64,000 bases of DNA, from assembly GCA_025965155.1 (NCBI GenBank), contig JAOPXN010000080.1, positions 1 to 64,000 on the forward strand. The letters run 5' to 3'. Under the pieces are notes generated by a model. It had not been told where the DNA came from, made no database searches, and worked only from the letters and a program-made list of their open reading frames with translations. A program made the position numbers and the translations under genes. This document shows, piece after piece, positions 5,504 through 16,600 of the stretch (the stretch's first letter is position 1; each line of letters opens with the position of its first letter). The DNA is from Propionibacteriaceae bacterium (GTDB taxonomy: Bacteria > Actinomycetota > Actinomycetes > Propionibacteriales > Propionibacteriaceae).

Positions 5504-7651
5504 GGAGTTGCCGTCCAAAATTGATGATGAAACGGAATCCTCACCACGCTGACCGGTCAGTACCGAAAGCACTTCATCGCCGTACCGGGATACCTTTCCT
5601 TGGCCGAGGCCGTGAATTCTCAGCATGTCGGCCTGGCTCGTCGGCCGCGCCTCGGCGATTGCTATCAACGTCGCGTCGGTGAAGATGCAGTACGCCGGCA
5701 GACTCTGGGCGGCCGCGGCTGAGGACCTCCAGTCCCTGAGCCGGCGCATGGTGGCTTCGTCATAGGTGGACGGACAGCTGGCGTGACGGCCGAGCTTACG
5801 TTCGGCCGCGTCACCGAGCTGGTGGCCACAGCTTCGACAGTGCGCCGACAGCACCGAGCCCTTCACCCGGGCCCGTCGGCCCGCACCACCGGGCGCTGCG
5901 GCCGCGGTGCGACCCGGCAGCGCCGGAGCGAGGAAGCGGGACACATTCCGGCTGGCGCCGCCGCCGTTACGGGTCCGCGACCACGAAACCCGGAGATGGC
6001 GACGAGCCCGCGTTACCCCCACGTACAGCAGCCGGCGTTCTTCGGCGACCTGCTCCGGGGTAGTGGCCAACACGAACGGAAGCGAGCCCTCATGCACACC
6101 GAGAAGCGCCACCGCCTCCCACTCCAACCCCTTGGCCGAATGCAGTGTGGAGACGGTCACCCCCTGAGCCGTGGGCACGTGCTGCGCCTCGGCACGCCGC
6201 TCCAGCTCCGCCGACACTGCCGGCAGGTCGACGGCCGACTGCCCCGGCTGGTCCAACCGGGTGGTGACCATGTCTTCGGCGACGCTGAGCAGGGCAGCCA
6301 GCGACTCCCAGCGTTCGCGGACGGCTCCGGCGCCCTCGGGCGGCTGCGCGGTCCAGCCAAGCGTGCCTAGCACCGCCTTCACCTGTGCCACGACCCCCTG
6401 TCCATCGGGGTCGAACGAGGTCCGCGCCTCCGTCCGCAAGGCCAGCAGCGCCTGCCGGACCTCGGGACGTTCGTAGAAACGCTCACCACCGCGAACCAGA
6501 TACGGGATCCGGCGGTCTGCGAGGGCCTGCTCGACCGGAGGTGACTGGGCGTTGATCCGGAACAGGACGGCCATCTCCCGGTACGGCACCCCCGCCTCGG
6601 CCTGGCGGGCTAGCCAGTCAGCGACCGCCGCGGCGTCCGCCGCCTCGTCGGCCGCCTCGGAGAACTCCACCGCCGGCCCTGCAGGGAGCTGGGCCTGCAG
6701 GCTCACCGTGCTCAGACCCTGCGCGTCACGTGCCGCGTCCATGATGGTGTTGGCGACCGAGACCACCTGCGGCGTGGATCGGTAGTCACGGACCAGCCGG
6801 ATCACCGTGGCGGCGGGATGCCGCCGGGCGAAGCTGGTCAGGAAGCCGGCCTGGGCGCCGGCGAAGGAGTGGATCGTCTGCGCCGGGTCCCCCACCACGC
6901 AGATCTCGGTGCGGTCACCGCGCCACAGCGTCAGCAGAGCCTCCTGAAGCGGGCTGACGTCCTGGTACTCGTCCACCACCAGATGCCGGTAGGTACGGCG
7001 AACGGCGTCGGCTACCTGTGGATTGTCCGCGATCAGCGCAGCCGCACAGAGCAGGATGTCCTCGAAGTCGATCCGGCCGCGGTCGCGCTTGACGTCCTCG
7101 TACCCGGCAAAGACGCGCGCGATCGTCTCCGGGTCGAAGGCGGCCACCTGCCGGTGGTGCTGGGCTGCCAGCCGCGGATAGTCCTCGGCGGTGACGTTGC
7201 TGACCTTGGCCCAGGCGATCTCACCGACCAGGTCGCGGAGCCGCGCGGTGTCGGTGCTGACCCTCAGCCGGCTGGCCGCCTCGGCGACCAGCGACATCCG
7301 GTTGTCCAGCACCGGCGGCAGATCACCCCCGTACACCCGCGGCCAGAAGTACTGGGCCTGCCGCAGCGCGGCTGAGTGGAAGGTTCGCGCCTGCACGCCG
7401 CCGACTCCGAGCTGGGACAGCCGGCCGCGCAGCTCACCGGCCGCGCGTTGGGTGAAGGTCACGGCCAGCACGGCGGTGGGGTTGTAGACGCCGGTGGCCA
7501 CGCCGTACGCGATCCGGTGGGTGATGGCGCGGGTCTTGCCGGTGCCGGCTCCGGCGATCACCGCAACCGGACCACTCAGCGTGGTCGCGACCGCCCGCTG
7601 CTCCGGATCTAGTGAGGAGAGCAGTTCTTCGGGGTCCTGACGCACAAGCAC
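5501..7651 (-). CDS. uvrD2: ATP-dependent DNA helicase UvrD2
   Basis: A 716-residue superfamily 1A 3'-5' helicase. The Walker A AGAGTGKT is at residues 33-40, the DEYQD Walker B near 226, TLHSAKGLEW near 500 and YVGVTRARR after it. A C-terminal cysteine-type motif follows (CRSC then His-x2-Cys 14 residues on, where M. tuberculosis UvrD2 is described as tetracysteine). An HRDC domain covers about 630-705. In mycobacteria the ATPase core plus the Cys module suffices for unwinding, and the gene is adjacent to whiB7 as here. The GTG start at 7651 follows AAGGTGAG. Confidence 0.92.
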   Translation of the reverse strand: MLVRQDPEELLSSLDPEQRAVATTLSGPVAVIAGAGTGKTRAITHRIAYGVATGVYNPTAVLAVTFTQRAAGELRGRLSQLGVGGVQARTFHSAALRQAQYFWPRVYGGDLPPVLDNRMSLVAEAASRLRVSTDTARLRDLVGEIAWAKVSNVTAEDYPRLAAQHHRQVAAFDPETIARVFAGYEDVKRDRGRIDFEDILLCAAALIADNPQVADAVRRTYRHLVVDEYQDVSPLQEALLTLWRGDRTEICVVGDPAQTIHSFAGAQAGFLTSFARRHPAATVIRLVRDYRSTPQVVSVANTIMDAARDAQGLSTVSLQAQLPAGPAVEFSEAADEAADAAAVADWLARQAEAGVPYREMAVLFRINAQSPPVEQALADRRIPYLVRGGERFYERPEVRQALLALRTEARTSFDPDGQGVVAQVKAVLGTLGWTAQPPEGAGAVRERWESLAALLSVAEDMVTTRLDQPGQSAVDLPAVSAELERRAEAQHVPTAQGVTVSTLHSAKGLEWEAVALLGVHEGSLPFVLATTPEQVAEERRLLYVGVTRARRHLRVSWSRTRNGGGASRNVSRFLAPALPGRTAAAAPGGAGRRARVKGSVLSAHCRSCGHQLGDAAERKLGRHASCPSTYDEATMRRLRDWRSSAAAAQSLPAYCIFTDATLIAIAEARPTSQADMLRIHGLGQGKVSRYGDEVLSVLTGQRGEDSVSSSILDGNS

Positions 7652-7748
7652 CCGCTCACCTTAACTTTCGCCCCTGACATCCCCTGATTTGAACAGACAT
7701 CCATCACCTGAGCCGACATCCGACGACCCGTCCGGCAGCCGCTCACGG

Positions 7749-9074
7749 TCAGCGCATCTGCACCGGCTGAGCGGTGGACTCGAGCACACTCAGCCACAGG
7801 TCACCGTCCGGGGCGACCTGGTTGCACTCCGACACGACCAGCGAGATCGGGACGTGGATAAAGCGGTTATGGCGGCGCCCCACGACCATGTCGGTGCGAC
7901 CCGCCATCCCGGCATGCACGGCCGCCTGTGCCAGCCGGACGCAGTAGACGGCGTCGTGCGGATCAGCCGGCACCGAGCGGATGGCGTACCCCGGATCGAC
8001 ATAGCGCAGTGTCAGCGGACTGCCCTGCTCCCGGAAGTGGTCGGTGATGACAGTCCGAAGGTGGGCCCCGATGTCACCGAGCGTGGCGTTGCCGGACGCG
8101 TCGGTGGATCCGCTGTCCTCCAGCACGTCCTGTCCGGCACCCTCAGCCACCACGACAACCGCACTCCCCTGCTCCTTGACTCGCTGATGAAGGCTCGGCA
8201 ACAGTCCTTGCGGCCCGTGCAGCGAGAACGGCACCTCCGGGATCAAGACGAAGTCGGCCTGGTGGTTCGCCAGCGCCGCGTAGCAGGCGATAAAGCCCGA
8301 GTGCCTGCCCATCAGCTTGACCAACCCGACTCCGCCCACCGCGGAGCGTGCCTCGATCATGGCCGAGCTGATGGACCGGGCTGCGACGCTGAAGGCGGTG
8401 ACAAAGCCGAAGCTCTGTCCGATGAACGGGATGTCGTTGTCGATGGTCTTCGGGATGCCGATGACGCCGATCGGAACATCGCGTTCCCGGAGCACACGGG
8501 CGATCCCGGCCGCACCACGCATCGACCCGTCTCCGCCCACCACGAACAAGATGTCGATACCGAGCTCGAGCAGCCGGTCGACCATCAGCTGAGGATCCTG
8601 CGCACCCCGCGACGAGCCGAGCATGGTGCCGCCGTGCTCGTTGATGCGGTGCACCGTCTCCGGGGTCAGCCGGATCGGCTCGTGGCCCGAACTCGGGACC
8701 AGGCCCGCGTACCCGTGCCGGAAACCAACCACCTCCGTCACGCCGTAGTGCTTGGAGAGCTCCATCACCAGACCACGGATGACGTTGTTCAGCCCAGGGC
8801 AGAGGCCGCCGCAGGTGACCACACCGACGCGGGTGGAGCCCGGTGCGAAGAACAGCCGCCGCCGCGGGCCACCCGGCTCGAAGCTCGGCAGCTCGTGCGG
8901 CGGGCGCGCCAGGTCGCGGAGCTGGGAGACGGTGTCGTGGTAGACGACCCGGTCATCCTCGTCCACATAGTGCTCATTGGTACGGCGGTCCGCGACGAAG
9001 TCGGCCAGCGGCGACTCGAACCGTGGTGCGCCCAGACTCGCCACCATCAGGTCCGCGAGCGTCGACTCGGTCAT
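7749..9074 (-). CDS. 6-phosphofructokinase, long non-canonical type
   Basis: A 441-residue member of the PfkA superfamily that phosphorylates fructose 6-phosphate. A ~90-residue N-terminal extension precedes TCGGLCPGLNNVI, GGDGSMRGA, PKTIDNDIP and MGRHSGFIA. The GGDGS glycine is typical of ATP-dependent enzymes, while the lysine of PKTIDND is typical of PPi-dependent or long-chain forms (ATP enzymes usually have PGTIDND). Plant-like and actinobacterial/spirochaete long PFKs combine these. The phosphoryl donor is therefore uncertain, with ATP more likely. It is divergent from mrx1, with about 140 bp between. Confidence 0.88.
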   Translation of the reverse strand: MTESTLADLMVASLGAPRFESPLADFVADRRTNEHYVDEDDRVVYHDTVSQLRDLARPPHELPSFEPGGPRRRLFFAPGSTRVGVVTCGGLCPGLNNVIRGLVMELSKHYGVTEVVGFRHGYAGLVPSSGHEPIRLTPETVHRINEHGGTMLGSSRGAQDPQLMVDRLLELGIDILFVVGGDGSMRGAAGIARVLRERDVPIGVIGIPKTIDNDIPFIGQSFGFVTAFSVAARSISSAMIEARSAVGGVGLVKLMGRHSGFIACYAALANHQADFVLIPEVPFSLHGPQGLLPSLHQRVKEQGSAVVVVAEGAGQDVLEDSGSTDASGNATLGDIGAHLRTVITDHFREQGSPLTLRYVDPGYAIRSVPADPHDAVYCVRLAQAAVHAGMAGRTDMVVGRRHNRFIHVPISLVVSECNQVAPDGDLWLSVLESTAQPVQMR

Positions 9075-9216
9075 AGATCCGAGCCTGGCAGTGGGAGATA
9101 TCAGCGGTGTGACGATCAGGAAACACTGGCAGAGTGATCGGTGCCCACGGCGGTCCTGACCGGCCGGCGGGCCTATGGCGGTGCCTTAAGGTTGACCCCA
9201 GCGAAGGGAGCCGAGC

Positions 9217-9462
9217 TTGAGCACATTCACCATCTACACGACTCAGTGGTGCGGATACTGCTACCGGTTGAAGTCGGGTCTGTCCCGCGAGGGGATCGCC
9301 TTCGAGGAGATCGACATCGAGGTCGAGCCGGATGCGGCCGACATCGTGACCTCGATCAACAACGGCAACCGGACCGTCCCCACCGTGGTCTTCTCCGACG
9401 GCACCGCCATGACCAACCCCTCCGTCCAGCAGGTCAGCTCCAAGCTGGCAGCACTCAGCTGA
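9217..9462 (+). CDS. mrx1: mycoredoxin Mrx1
   Basis: An 81-residue glutaredoxin-fold protein with the dithiol site C12-G-Y-C15 and the cis-Pro segment TVPTVVF. Mycoredoxin reduces mycothiol mixed disulfides in actinobacteria, which lack glutathione. The gene lies between uvrD2 and nudC in mycobacteria, and the same neighbourhood is seen here with recCBD and other genes in between. Translation appears to start at TTG 9217 with GAAGGGAG upstream. There is no signal peptide; the protein is cytoplasmic. Confidence 0.9.
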   Translation: MSTFTIYTTQWCGYCYRLKSGLSREGIAFEEIDIEVEPDAADIVTSINNGNRTVPTVVFSDGTAMTNPSVQQVSSKLAALS

Positions 9463-9524
9463 CCGGCGTACAGACGGCCGATGGGTCGACCGTCGTCCTG
9501 GACGCCGCCCAGGCCTCGACAGTC

Positions 9525-10178
9525 GTGGCTTCCCCCGGCCGCACGTCGGCCGTCATTTTTGATATCGACGGCACGCTGCTCGACTCGGCGACCGGGATCG
9601 TCGCCGGATTCGCGGCGGCCATCCGAGCCGTCGGCCTGCAGCCGCCGCCGGACTCGGTGCTGCGCAGTGACCTGGGCCCGCCAGTCGGTCTGTTCCTGGC
9701 AAGTCTGGGGGTACCCGAGCAGCTGCTGCCCGAGGCCGTCGCCGCGTACCGCTCGTTCTACCTGCAGTACGGCATGCAGCAGGCCAGCCTCTATCCGGGG
9801 GTCGACGACCTACTGCACCGGCTCCGGCAGCTCCGCTTTCCGCTGGGCACCGCCACTGCGAAACGGACCGACACCGCCCTCGCCATCCTGGTCGAGCACC
9901 GGCTGGACCAGCACTTCACGGTGGTGAACGGCACCCAGGGAGACCAGCTCAGCAAGCGCGAAACCATCACCCGGACCCTGGAGCTGCTCGGGTGCACCGA
10001 TCCCGCTACCGTCATCATGGTCGGTGACCGGCACTCCGACATCAGCGGCGCCCGGGCCTGTGGTGTTCGGGCAGTCGCCGTCAGCTGGGGATACGGCAGC
10101 AGCGCGGAGCTCGAGCTGGCGCAGCCTGACCATCTGATCCACCACCCAGCCGGGCTGCTGGACCTCCTGCACGGCTGA
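9525..10178 (+). CDS. HAD-superfamily phosphatase, phosphoglycolate phosphatase-like
   Basis: A HAD phosphatase of about 217 residues. Motif I is FDIDGTLLDS (nucleophile Asp near residue 13), motif II the TATAKRTDT segment, motif III the SKRETI lysine and motif IV VGDRHSDISGA. A helical cap follows motif I, as in Gph/PGP subfamily members that hydrolyse phosphoglycolate or similar small phosphates. The substrate cannot be read from sequence. I chose GTG 9525 because it leaves the usual short N-terminus before motif I. No strong Shine-Dalgarno is visible and upstream starts in the same frame are possible. Confidence 0.82.
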   Translation: MASPGRTSAVIFDIDGTLLDSATGIVAGFAAAIRAVGLQPPPDSVLRSDLGPPVGLFLASLGVPEQLLPEAVAAYRSFYLQYGMQQASLYPGVDDLLHRLRQLRFPLGTATAKRTDTALAILVEHRLDQHFTVVNGTQGDQLSKRETITRTLELLGCTDPATVIMVGDRHSDISGARACGVRAVAVSWGYGSSAELELAQPDHLIHHPAGLLDLLHG

Positions 10179-10276
10179 CCGGCGCGCCGGCCGTCGCGGG
10201 CCGGACCGACCAGCACGTCCGCAACCGGCGTCCGTGCCCGTTTGTGTCAGTGGCCCAACCTAAGGTTGACCACACC

Positions 10277-13200
10277 ATGAGCATGCAGATCCATCGATCC
10301 GAACGAGCCGATCGGCTGGCCGGTGCGCTTGGGGATCTGCTGAGCAGTCCCCTGGCCGACCCGTTCGCCACCGAGATCGTCAGTGTGCCGACCCCTGGGG
10401 TGGAGCGCTGGTTGTCCCAGACTCTCTCCCATCGACTCGGGACCTCGCCGGGCAGTGGCGACGGCGTCTGCGCGGGAGTTGACTTCCCCTCCCCGCGGCG
10501 CCTGATCGGCGCAGCGGTCGGCGCGGCGACCCAGATCGACCCGGCCACTGACCCATGGCAACCACGCCAGCTCGTCTGGCCGCTGCTGGCCGTCATCGAC
10601 CGTGCCCGCGGCCAGGACTGGGCGGCGCTGCTCTGGGCCTATCTGGGCAGCCACCAAGACCAGACGGCCCAGCGCTCCGCCCCGGAACGCCGCTGGTCCA
10701 CCGCGCGCCATCTGGCCGACCTGTTCACCAGCTACGCCGTCAGCCGGCCCGCCCTGATTCAGCACTGGCTGCATGGCCGCGACCTGGACGCCCGCGGCCG
10801 TCCGCTCAGCTCCGACCGCGTCTGGCAGGCGGAGCTATGGCGACGCCTCCGTGCCGAGCTAGCGACACCCAGCCCAACCGAACGGCTGCCCGACGCCTGC
10901 CGCCGGCTCATTGACGACCCGGCCGTCACCGACCTTCCCGAGCGGCTCTCGGTGTTCGGCGCCACCCGGTTGTCGGCGGAGCATCAGGCAGTTCTCGCAG
11001 CCCTGTCCGCCCACCGCGACGTCCACCTCTGGCTCACCTCCGCCTCACCGCGGCTCTGGCAGTCGGTCGCGGAGCGGCTCAGCGGGTCCACCCTGGCTCC
11101 GGGGCCGCGAGCGGACGATCCGACCACGGACGCCGCGAACCACCGGCTGCTGGGCTACCTGGGCCGCGACTCCCGTGAGCTCCAGGTCGGTCTCAGCTCC
11201 GCCCAGACCATCGCCGAGGACCGGCACTACCCTGCACTCGACAGCGGCGAACCAGACAGCCTGCTGCAGATTCTGCAGGCCGATCTGGCGGCGGACCGCC
11301 CGTTGCGGCTACCGGCGGAACGCCAGCGGCTGCACGCCTCCGACCGCAGTGTCCAGTTCCACGCCTGTCACGGCCCGGATCGCCAGGTCGAGGTGCTGCG
11401 AGAGCTGCTGGTCGGCATGCTGGCGGCCGATCCCACCCTCGAACCACGCGACATCGTCGTGATGTGTCCCGACATCGAAACGTTCGCCCCGCTGATCTCC
11501 GCCTCGTTCGGGCTGCAGGAGGGCGACGGTCCGGTCGGGCACCCCGGGCACCGGCTGCGGGTACGGCTGGCCGACCGGGCGCTGCGGCAGCTGAACCCGC
11601 TGCTCTCCGTACTCAGCCGGGTGCTGGCGCTCGTCGACTCCAGGATGGAGGCGTCGACGTTGCTCGACCTGTTCGCGACCGCCCCGGTCGCCCGCAAGTT
11701 CGGCTTCACCGAGGACGACCTGATCACGGTGCACGACCTGGTCACCCGCTCCGGGGTCCGTTGGGGTCTTGATGCCGCGCACCGGACGGCGTTCGGCATG
11801 GCGGAGTTCGGTCAGAACACCTGGTCGGCCGGCCTGGACCGGCTGCTGCTCGGCGTCGCCATGGACGAGGACGGACAGCAGTTCATCGGTACCGCGCTCC
11901 CGCTGGATGACGTCGACTCCTCCGATGTGGACCTGGTGGGACGGATCGCCGAGTGCATCGACCGGATCGCGACCTTGACCGATGGGTTGCGGGAGCCGCG
12001 CCCGCTAGACCAGTGGATCGAGGCCTGCAAAACCGTGATCGAGTCATTGACGGCGGTATCGGCTACCGACGGCTGGCAGACCTCGCACGCGTATGCGGAG
12101 CTCGGCCGGTTGACCGAAGTCGCCGACAGCACGATAGACCTGTCGTTGGGTGAGCTGGAGGCACTGCTGGCGGACACCTTCCGAGGGCGTCCGAGCCGCG
12201 CCAACTTCCGCACCGGCACTCTGACGATGTGCACCATGATGCCGATGCGGTCGATCCCCCACCGGGTCGTCTGCCTGCTCGGGGTCGACGACGGTGTGTT
12301 CCCGCGGATCGGCGCCACCGACGGTGACGACATCCTGGCCGCGGACCCGTGGGTTGGCGACCGGGACCCGCGGAGCGAGGACCGCCAGCTGCTGCTCGAC
12401 GCCATCACGGCCGCCGAAGACCGGCTCGTGGTCGTCTACTCCGGCGCCGACCCGCGGACCGGCGCAGCCAGACCACCGGCCGTACCCATTGGAGAGCTGC
12501 TGGACGTGCTTGAGCAGACGGCGGTGGCCGCCGACGGCGGCAGCATCCGACCGCAGATCCTGACCAGGCACCCACTCCAGCCCTTCGACCAGGCCAACTT
12601 CAAGGAGTTCGACCAGTCCGAGCTCAAGGAAGGAGCATTGCCGGCCACTTTTGGCCGCACGTTCAGCTTCGACCAGGCCGCACTTCGCGGAGCCCGCGCT
12701 GCGGCGAAGCCACGAAGCGATCCACCCGACAGGTTCGACCTCACCGGACTGCCGACCTGGCCAGCCGAGGAGACCGTGGGTCTGGACGACCTGGTTCGCT
12801 TCTTCAACCATCCGGTCAAGGCGCTGCTGCGCTCCCGAGCCGGACTGTACGTCCTCGGTGGTGACGAACAGGTTGCTGACGACATCCCGATCACCCTCGA
12901 TCACCTGGATATCTGGGGGATCGGTGACCGGCTGCTGCGACAGCACCTGGACGGGGTCGATCTGGACCAGCTGGCCCAGGCGGAGTGGCGGCGCGGGCAG
13001 CTTCCACCTCGTACCTTCGGTGCGCGCACCCTCGACCCGATCCTGGATACGGTCAGCAAGCTGGCAGAGTCGGCCCAACCGTGGCTGACGGCAGCAGCCG
13101 GCAGCCAGGACATCAACGCGGTGCTGAACGCCTCCACCGTGGTCGGCACCTGCGCAGCCATCCGCGGCGACACCATCTTGTCGGTGAACTACTCCACGCT

Positions 13201-13666
13201 GTCCGCCAAACACCGGCTTCAGGCGTGGCTGCGGCTGCTGGCGGTCACCGTGACCGATCCGGGTCGGCCCTGGTCCGCGGTCACCATCGGCCGGGGTGGC
13301 CGCTCCGTCCTGGGGCCGGTCCCGGCCGGTTTTGCCCGCACCGTGCTCGACGACCTCGTCCAGCTGTACTGGACCGGGCTGAACGACCCCCTCCCGTTCA
13401 GCGCCAGAACATCCGCCGAGTACGCCCGCATCTGTGCCGCAGGCAAGTCAGTCAAGACTTTCGCCGACAAGCTGGCGAAGGAGTGGGACCGTGACCGCGA
13501 TGCGGCGTACGAAAGCTTCTTCGGTGCCGGGGTGACCTTCGCCGAGCTCAGCACCATCCCGTCCCTGCCGTCGGAGGAGCGCGGACCGCTGGCCGAGCCG
13601 AGCCGCTTCGGAACCCTGGCCCGACGGGTCTGGCACCCACTACAGATGTCGGAGGAGCTGAGATGA
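10277..13666 (+). CDS. recC: RecBCD subunit RecC
   Basis: A 1129-residue RecC (exonuclease V gamma chain). It opens with MQIHRSERADRLAGAL and VPTPGVERWLSQ, matching the start of known RecC proteins. RecC has an inactivated SF1 helicase fold that splits the duplex and reads Chi; it therefore lacks a clean Walker A, as here. The ATG at 10277 is preferred to upstream in-frame starts because it gives the family N-terminus. The stop overlaps the recB start as ATGA. The recC-recB-recD order is that of mycobacteria. Confidence 0.93.
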   Translation: MSMQIHRSERADRLAGALGDLLSSPLADPFATEIVSVPTPGVERWLSQTLSHRLGTSPGSGDGVCAGVDFPSPRRLIGAAVGAATQIDPATDPWQPRQLVWPLLAVIDRARGQDWAALLWAYLGSHQDQTAQRSAPERRWSTARHLADLFTSYAVSRPALIQHWLHGRDLDARGRPLSSDRVWQAELWRRLRAELATPSPTERLPDACRRLIDDPAVTDLPERLSVFGATRLSAEHQAVLAALSAHRDVHLWLTSASPRLWQSVAERLSGSTLAPGPRADDPTTDAANHRLLGYLGRDSRELQVGLSSAQTIAEDRHYPALDSGEPDSLLQILQADLAADRPLRLPAERQRLHASDRSVQFHACHGPDRQVEVLRELLVGMLAADPTLEPRDIVVMCPDIETFAPLISASFGLQEGDGPVGHPGHRLRVRLADRALRQLNPLLSVLSRVLALVDSRMEASTLLDLFATAPVARKFGFTEDDLITVHDLVTRSGVRWGLDAAHRTAFGMAEFGQNTWSAGLDRLLLGVAMDEDGQQFIGTALPLDDVDSSDVDLVGRIAECIDRIATLTDGLREPRPLDQWIEACKTVIESLTAVSATDGWQTSHAYAELGRLTEVADSTIDLSLGELEALLADTFRGRPSRANFRTGTLTMCTMMPMRSIPHRVVCLLGVDDGVFPRIGATDGDDILAADPWVGDRDPRSEDRQLLLDAITAAEDRLVVVYSGADPRTGAARPPAVPIGELLDVLEQTAVAADGGSIRPQILTRHPLQPFDQANFKEFDQSELKEGALPATFGRTFSFDQAALRGARAAAKPRSDPPDRFDLTGLPTWPAEETVGLDDLVRFFNHPVKALLRSRAGLYVLGGDEQVADDIPITLDHLDIWGIGDRLLRQHLDGVDLDQLAQAEWRRGQLPPRTFGARTLDPILDTVSKLAESAQPWLTAAAGSQDINAVLNASTVVGTCAAIRGDTILSVNYSTLSAKHRLQAWLRLLAVTVTDPGRPWSAVTIGRGGRSVLGPVPAGFARTVLDDLVQLYWTGLNDPLPFSARTSAEYARICAAGKSVKTFADKLAKEWDRDRDAAYESFFGAGVTFAELSTIPSLPSEERGPLAEPSRFGTLARRVWHPLQMSEELR

Positions 13667-16600
13667 CCGACACCCACCTGCGGAACAGGGCCGAGATCTC
13701 TTCGGTGGACGGTGGGAACGTGGTGAAGCCTTTCGACGTCTGTGCTGAGCTGCCGACCAGGACGACCGTGCTGGAAGCAAGTGCAGGCACCGGGAAGACG
13801 TTCACCATCGCGGCCCTGGCTGCCCGCTTCGTCGCCGAGGGTCAAGCCGAGCTGGACCAGCTGATGCTGGTGACCTTCGGACGGATGGCCACCAACGAGC
13901 TCCGGATGCGGGTCCGGGAACGGCTGGTCGGTGTGGAACGAGCGCTGGCCGGCGCCATCGCCGGTCAGCCTGACGGCAGCGGCCGTGACCAGGTCGAGCA
14001 GTTGCTGTGTGACGGGGATACGGCCACCCTGATGGCCCGTCACACCCGGATCGTCCGTGCCCTCAGCGACTTCGACGCGGCCACCATCGCCACCACGCAC
14101 GAGTTCTGTCTGCACATGCTGGACGGCCTCGGAGTGCTGGGCGACCGTGAGCCGAACGCCGTGTTCGTGGAGCACCTGTCCGAGCTCACCCGCGAAGTTG
14201 CCGGCGACGTGTACCTGCGCCGGTACGCCTCCGGCGACCGGACGCCACCGATGCTGTACGAGGAAGCCCTGCGGGTGGCCAACGATGCGGTGGAAGCGGG
14301 CTACACCCGCTTGGTGCCCGAGCCGCAGCAGGGCGGCGGGGCCGACGGCGCCGGCGAGCGGGTGGCGTTCGCGGCCGAGGTACGGGAGGAGGTCCATCGG
14401 CGCAAGGAGGCCGGTCGGCTGTTTACCTACGACGACATGCTGACCCGGCTGCGAGACTCACTGGCGGACCCGGTCTACGGCGAGGCGGCGGCCGAGCGGC
14501 TCCGTCGGCGCTACTCCGTTGTCCTGGTCGATGAGTTCCAAGACACCGATCCGGTCCAGTGGGAGATCCTCCGCAGAGCCTTCCACGGCCACGCCACCCT
14601 GATCTTGATCGGGGACCCGAAGCAGGCCATCTACGCCTTCCGCGGGGCCGACGTTTTCAGCTACCTCGAGGCGGTTGGTGCGGCCGACCGGCATGCGACC
14701 CTGTCCAGCAACTGGCGCTCCGACCAGGCCCTGGTCGAGGCGGTGCAGACGTTGGTTGGCGGTGCGGCACTGGGTGACCCGCGGATCGTGGTCCGGCCGG
14801 TCGCCGCCGATCACCGCGAGCGTCGGCTCCGTGCCGGCCCTGCGACGGCTGCCCGGCCGGATCTGGACCGTCTCACGGCACCGATCCGGCTGCGGGTCGA
14901 GCGGCACGATCCCGAGCTTGAGCGGCTGCCCTCGGTGTCGACGCTGCGACCCAAGATCGTCGCCGACCTGGTGGCCGATATCACTGCCCTGCTCAGCTCT
15001 AGCCTTCAGCTGGAGATGGACGGGAAGAGCCGAGAGGTCGGCCCCGCCGACATCGCTGTGCTGGTCCGGCGGAACGAACGCGGCGAGGCCATCCGCGACG
15101 CCCTCGCTGCCGCCGGTGTTCCGGCCGTGCTGATGGGTGCCTCCAGTGTCTTCGCCTCCGACATGGCAACGCAGTGGCTGACGTTGCTGGCGGCACTGGA
15201 GCAGCCACGGCAGGCGTTGGTCCGGGATGCCTCGCTGACCTGCTTCCTCGGCTGGTCGTTCGGCCGGCTCGCGGCAGCCGGCGAAGACGAGCTGTCGGCA
15301 TTGGCGCAGCGGGTCCGCTGGTGGAGCCGGATCTTGAGCAACCAGGGTGTGGCTGCGCTACTCGAGGCGATCACCGCCGACACGGGTCTGGCCGAGCGGC
15401 TGCTCGGCCAGACCGGCGGCGAACGCCGGCTGACCGATCTTCGCCACATCGGTCAGGCGCTGCACGCAGCGATGGTGTCCGGCCGGCTCGGAGCCAGCGC
15501 GCTGATTGAGTGGCTCCGGGAGCGGAGGGACGAGGCGCGCAGCAACGTGATGACCGACGGTACCCGCCGGTTGGAGACCGACGCCAAGTCGGTGCAGATC
15601 CTCACCGTGCACCGCAGCAAGGGACTCGAGTTCCCGATCGTGTACCTCCCCGAGGCCTGGGACCGATTCGTCAGTTCCGAGGACAAGGGCGCCACCCTGC
15701 GGCTGCACAGTCGAGCCGACGGGGGCGCCGAGGGCACCACCGAGCGCGTCCTCGACGTCGGCGGTACGAGCGGCCGTGGCCGGCCGGGCCGGCTGGCTGA
15801 CTGCCGTCGCGAGGAGGGTGGTGAGGAGCTCCGGCTGCTCTACGTCGCGCTGACCCGGGCCAAGTGCCAGCTGGTCACCTGGTGGGCACCCTCACGCAAC
15901 ACCGAGTCCTCGGCTCTGCAGCGCTTCCTGCACGGTCCCCGCCGCGAAGGGTCCGAACCCGACGCGCGCTATCCGGCCACCGATGATCCGTTCTCCTGTC
16001 CACATCTGGGTCCGGGGTTCTCGCTGGAGCCGATGGACCAGCGGCTGCCTGAGGTCTGGCAGCCCCAAGCCCACGCCGCTCCTGCGCTGACGGCCCAGAC
16101 GTTCGACCGCGAGCTCGACCTGGCGTGGCGGCGCACGTCCTACTCGGCATTGACCGCCGCCGTCCATGGACTCGAGCTGGCCGGAGCCGGCGTCAGCAGC
16201 GAGTCGGAGCCGGTCAAGGAGGATGACGAGTCGCACGTTGCCGCCGTGGTCCCGGCCGCCGCGGCCGGCGATTCAGCGGCGGACAAGACGGGACGAGGCC
16301 CGGCGGGACGTGACCTGCCGGGGATGGACACCCTGTCCCCTATGGCCGAGCTGCCCAGCGGCACCACTTTCGGTACGGCGGTGCATGCCATCTTCGAGGC
16401 TGTGGACCCGCTCAGCGACAACCTGCTGGCGGCGCTGCGGACAGCGGCCGCAGCCGAGCTCAGCCGAGCGCCGGCGGGTCCGATGACCCCAGATTCCCTG
16501 GCCCGCGGACTGCACCCCGCGTTTCTCACGCCACTGGGGCCGCTGGCCGGCCAGCGGCGACTCTGCGACATCGCGGCCTCTGACCGGCTGCCCGAGCTGA

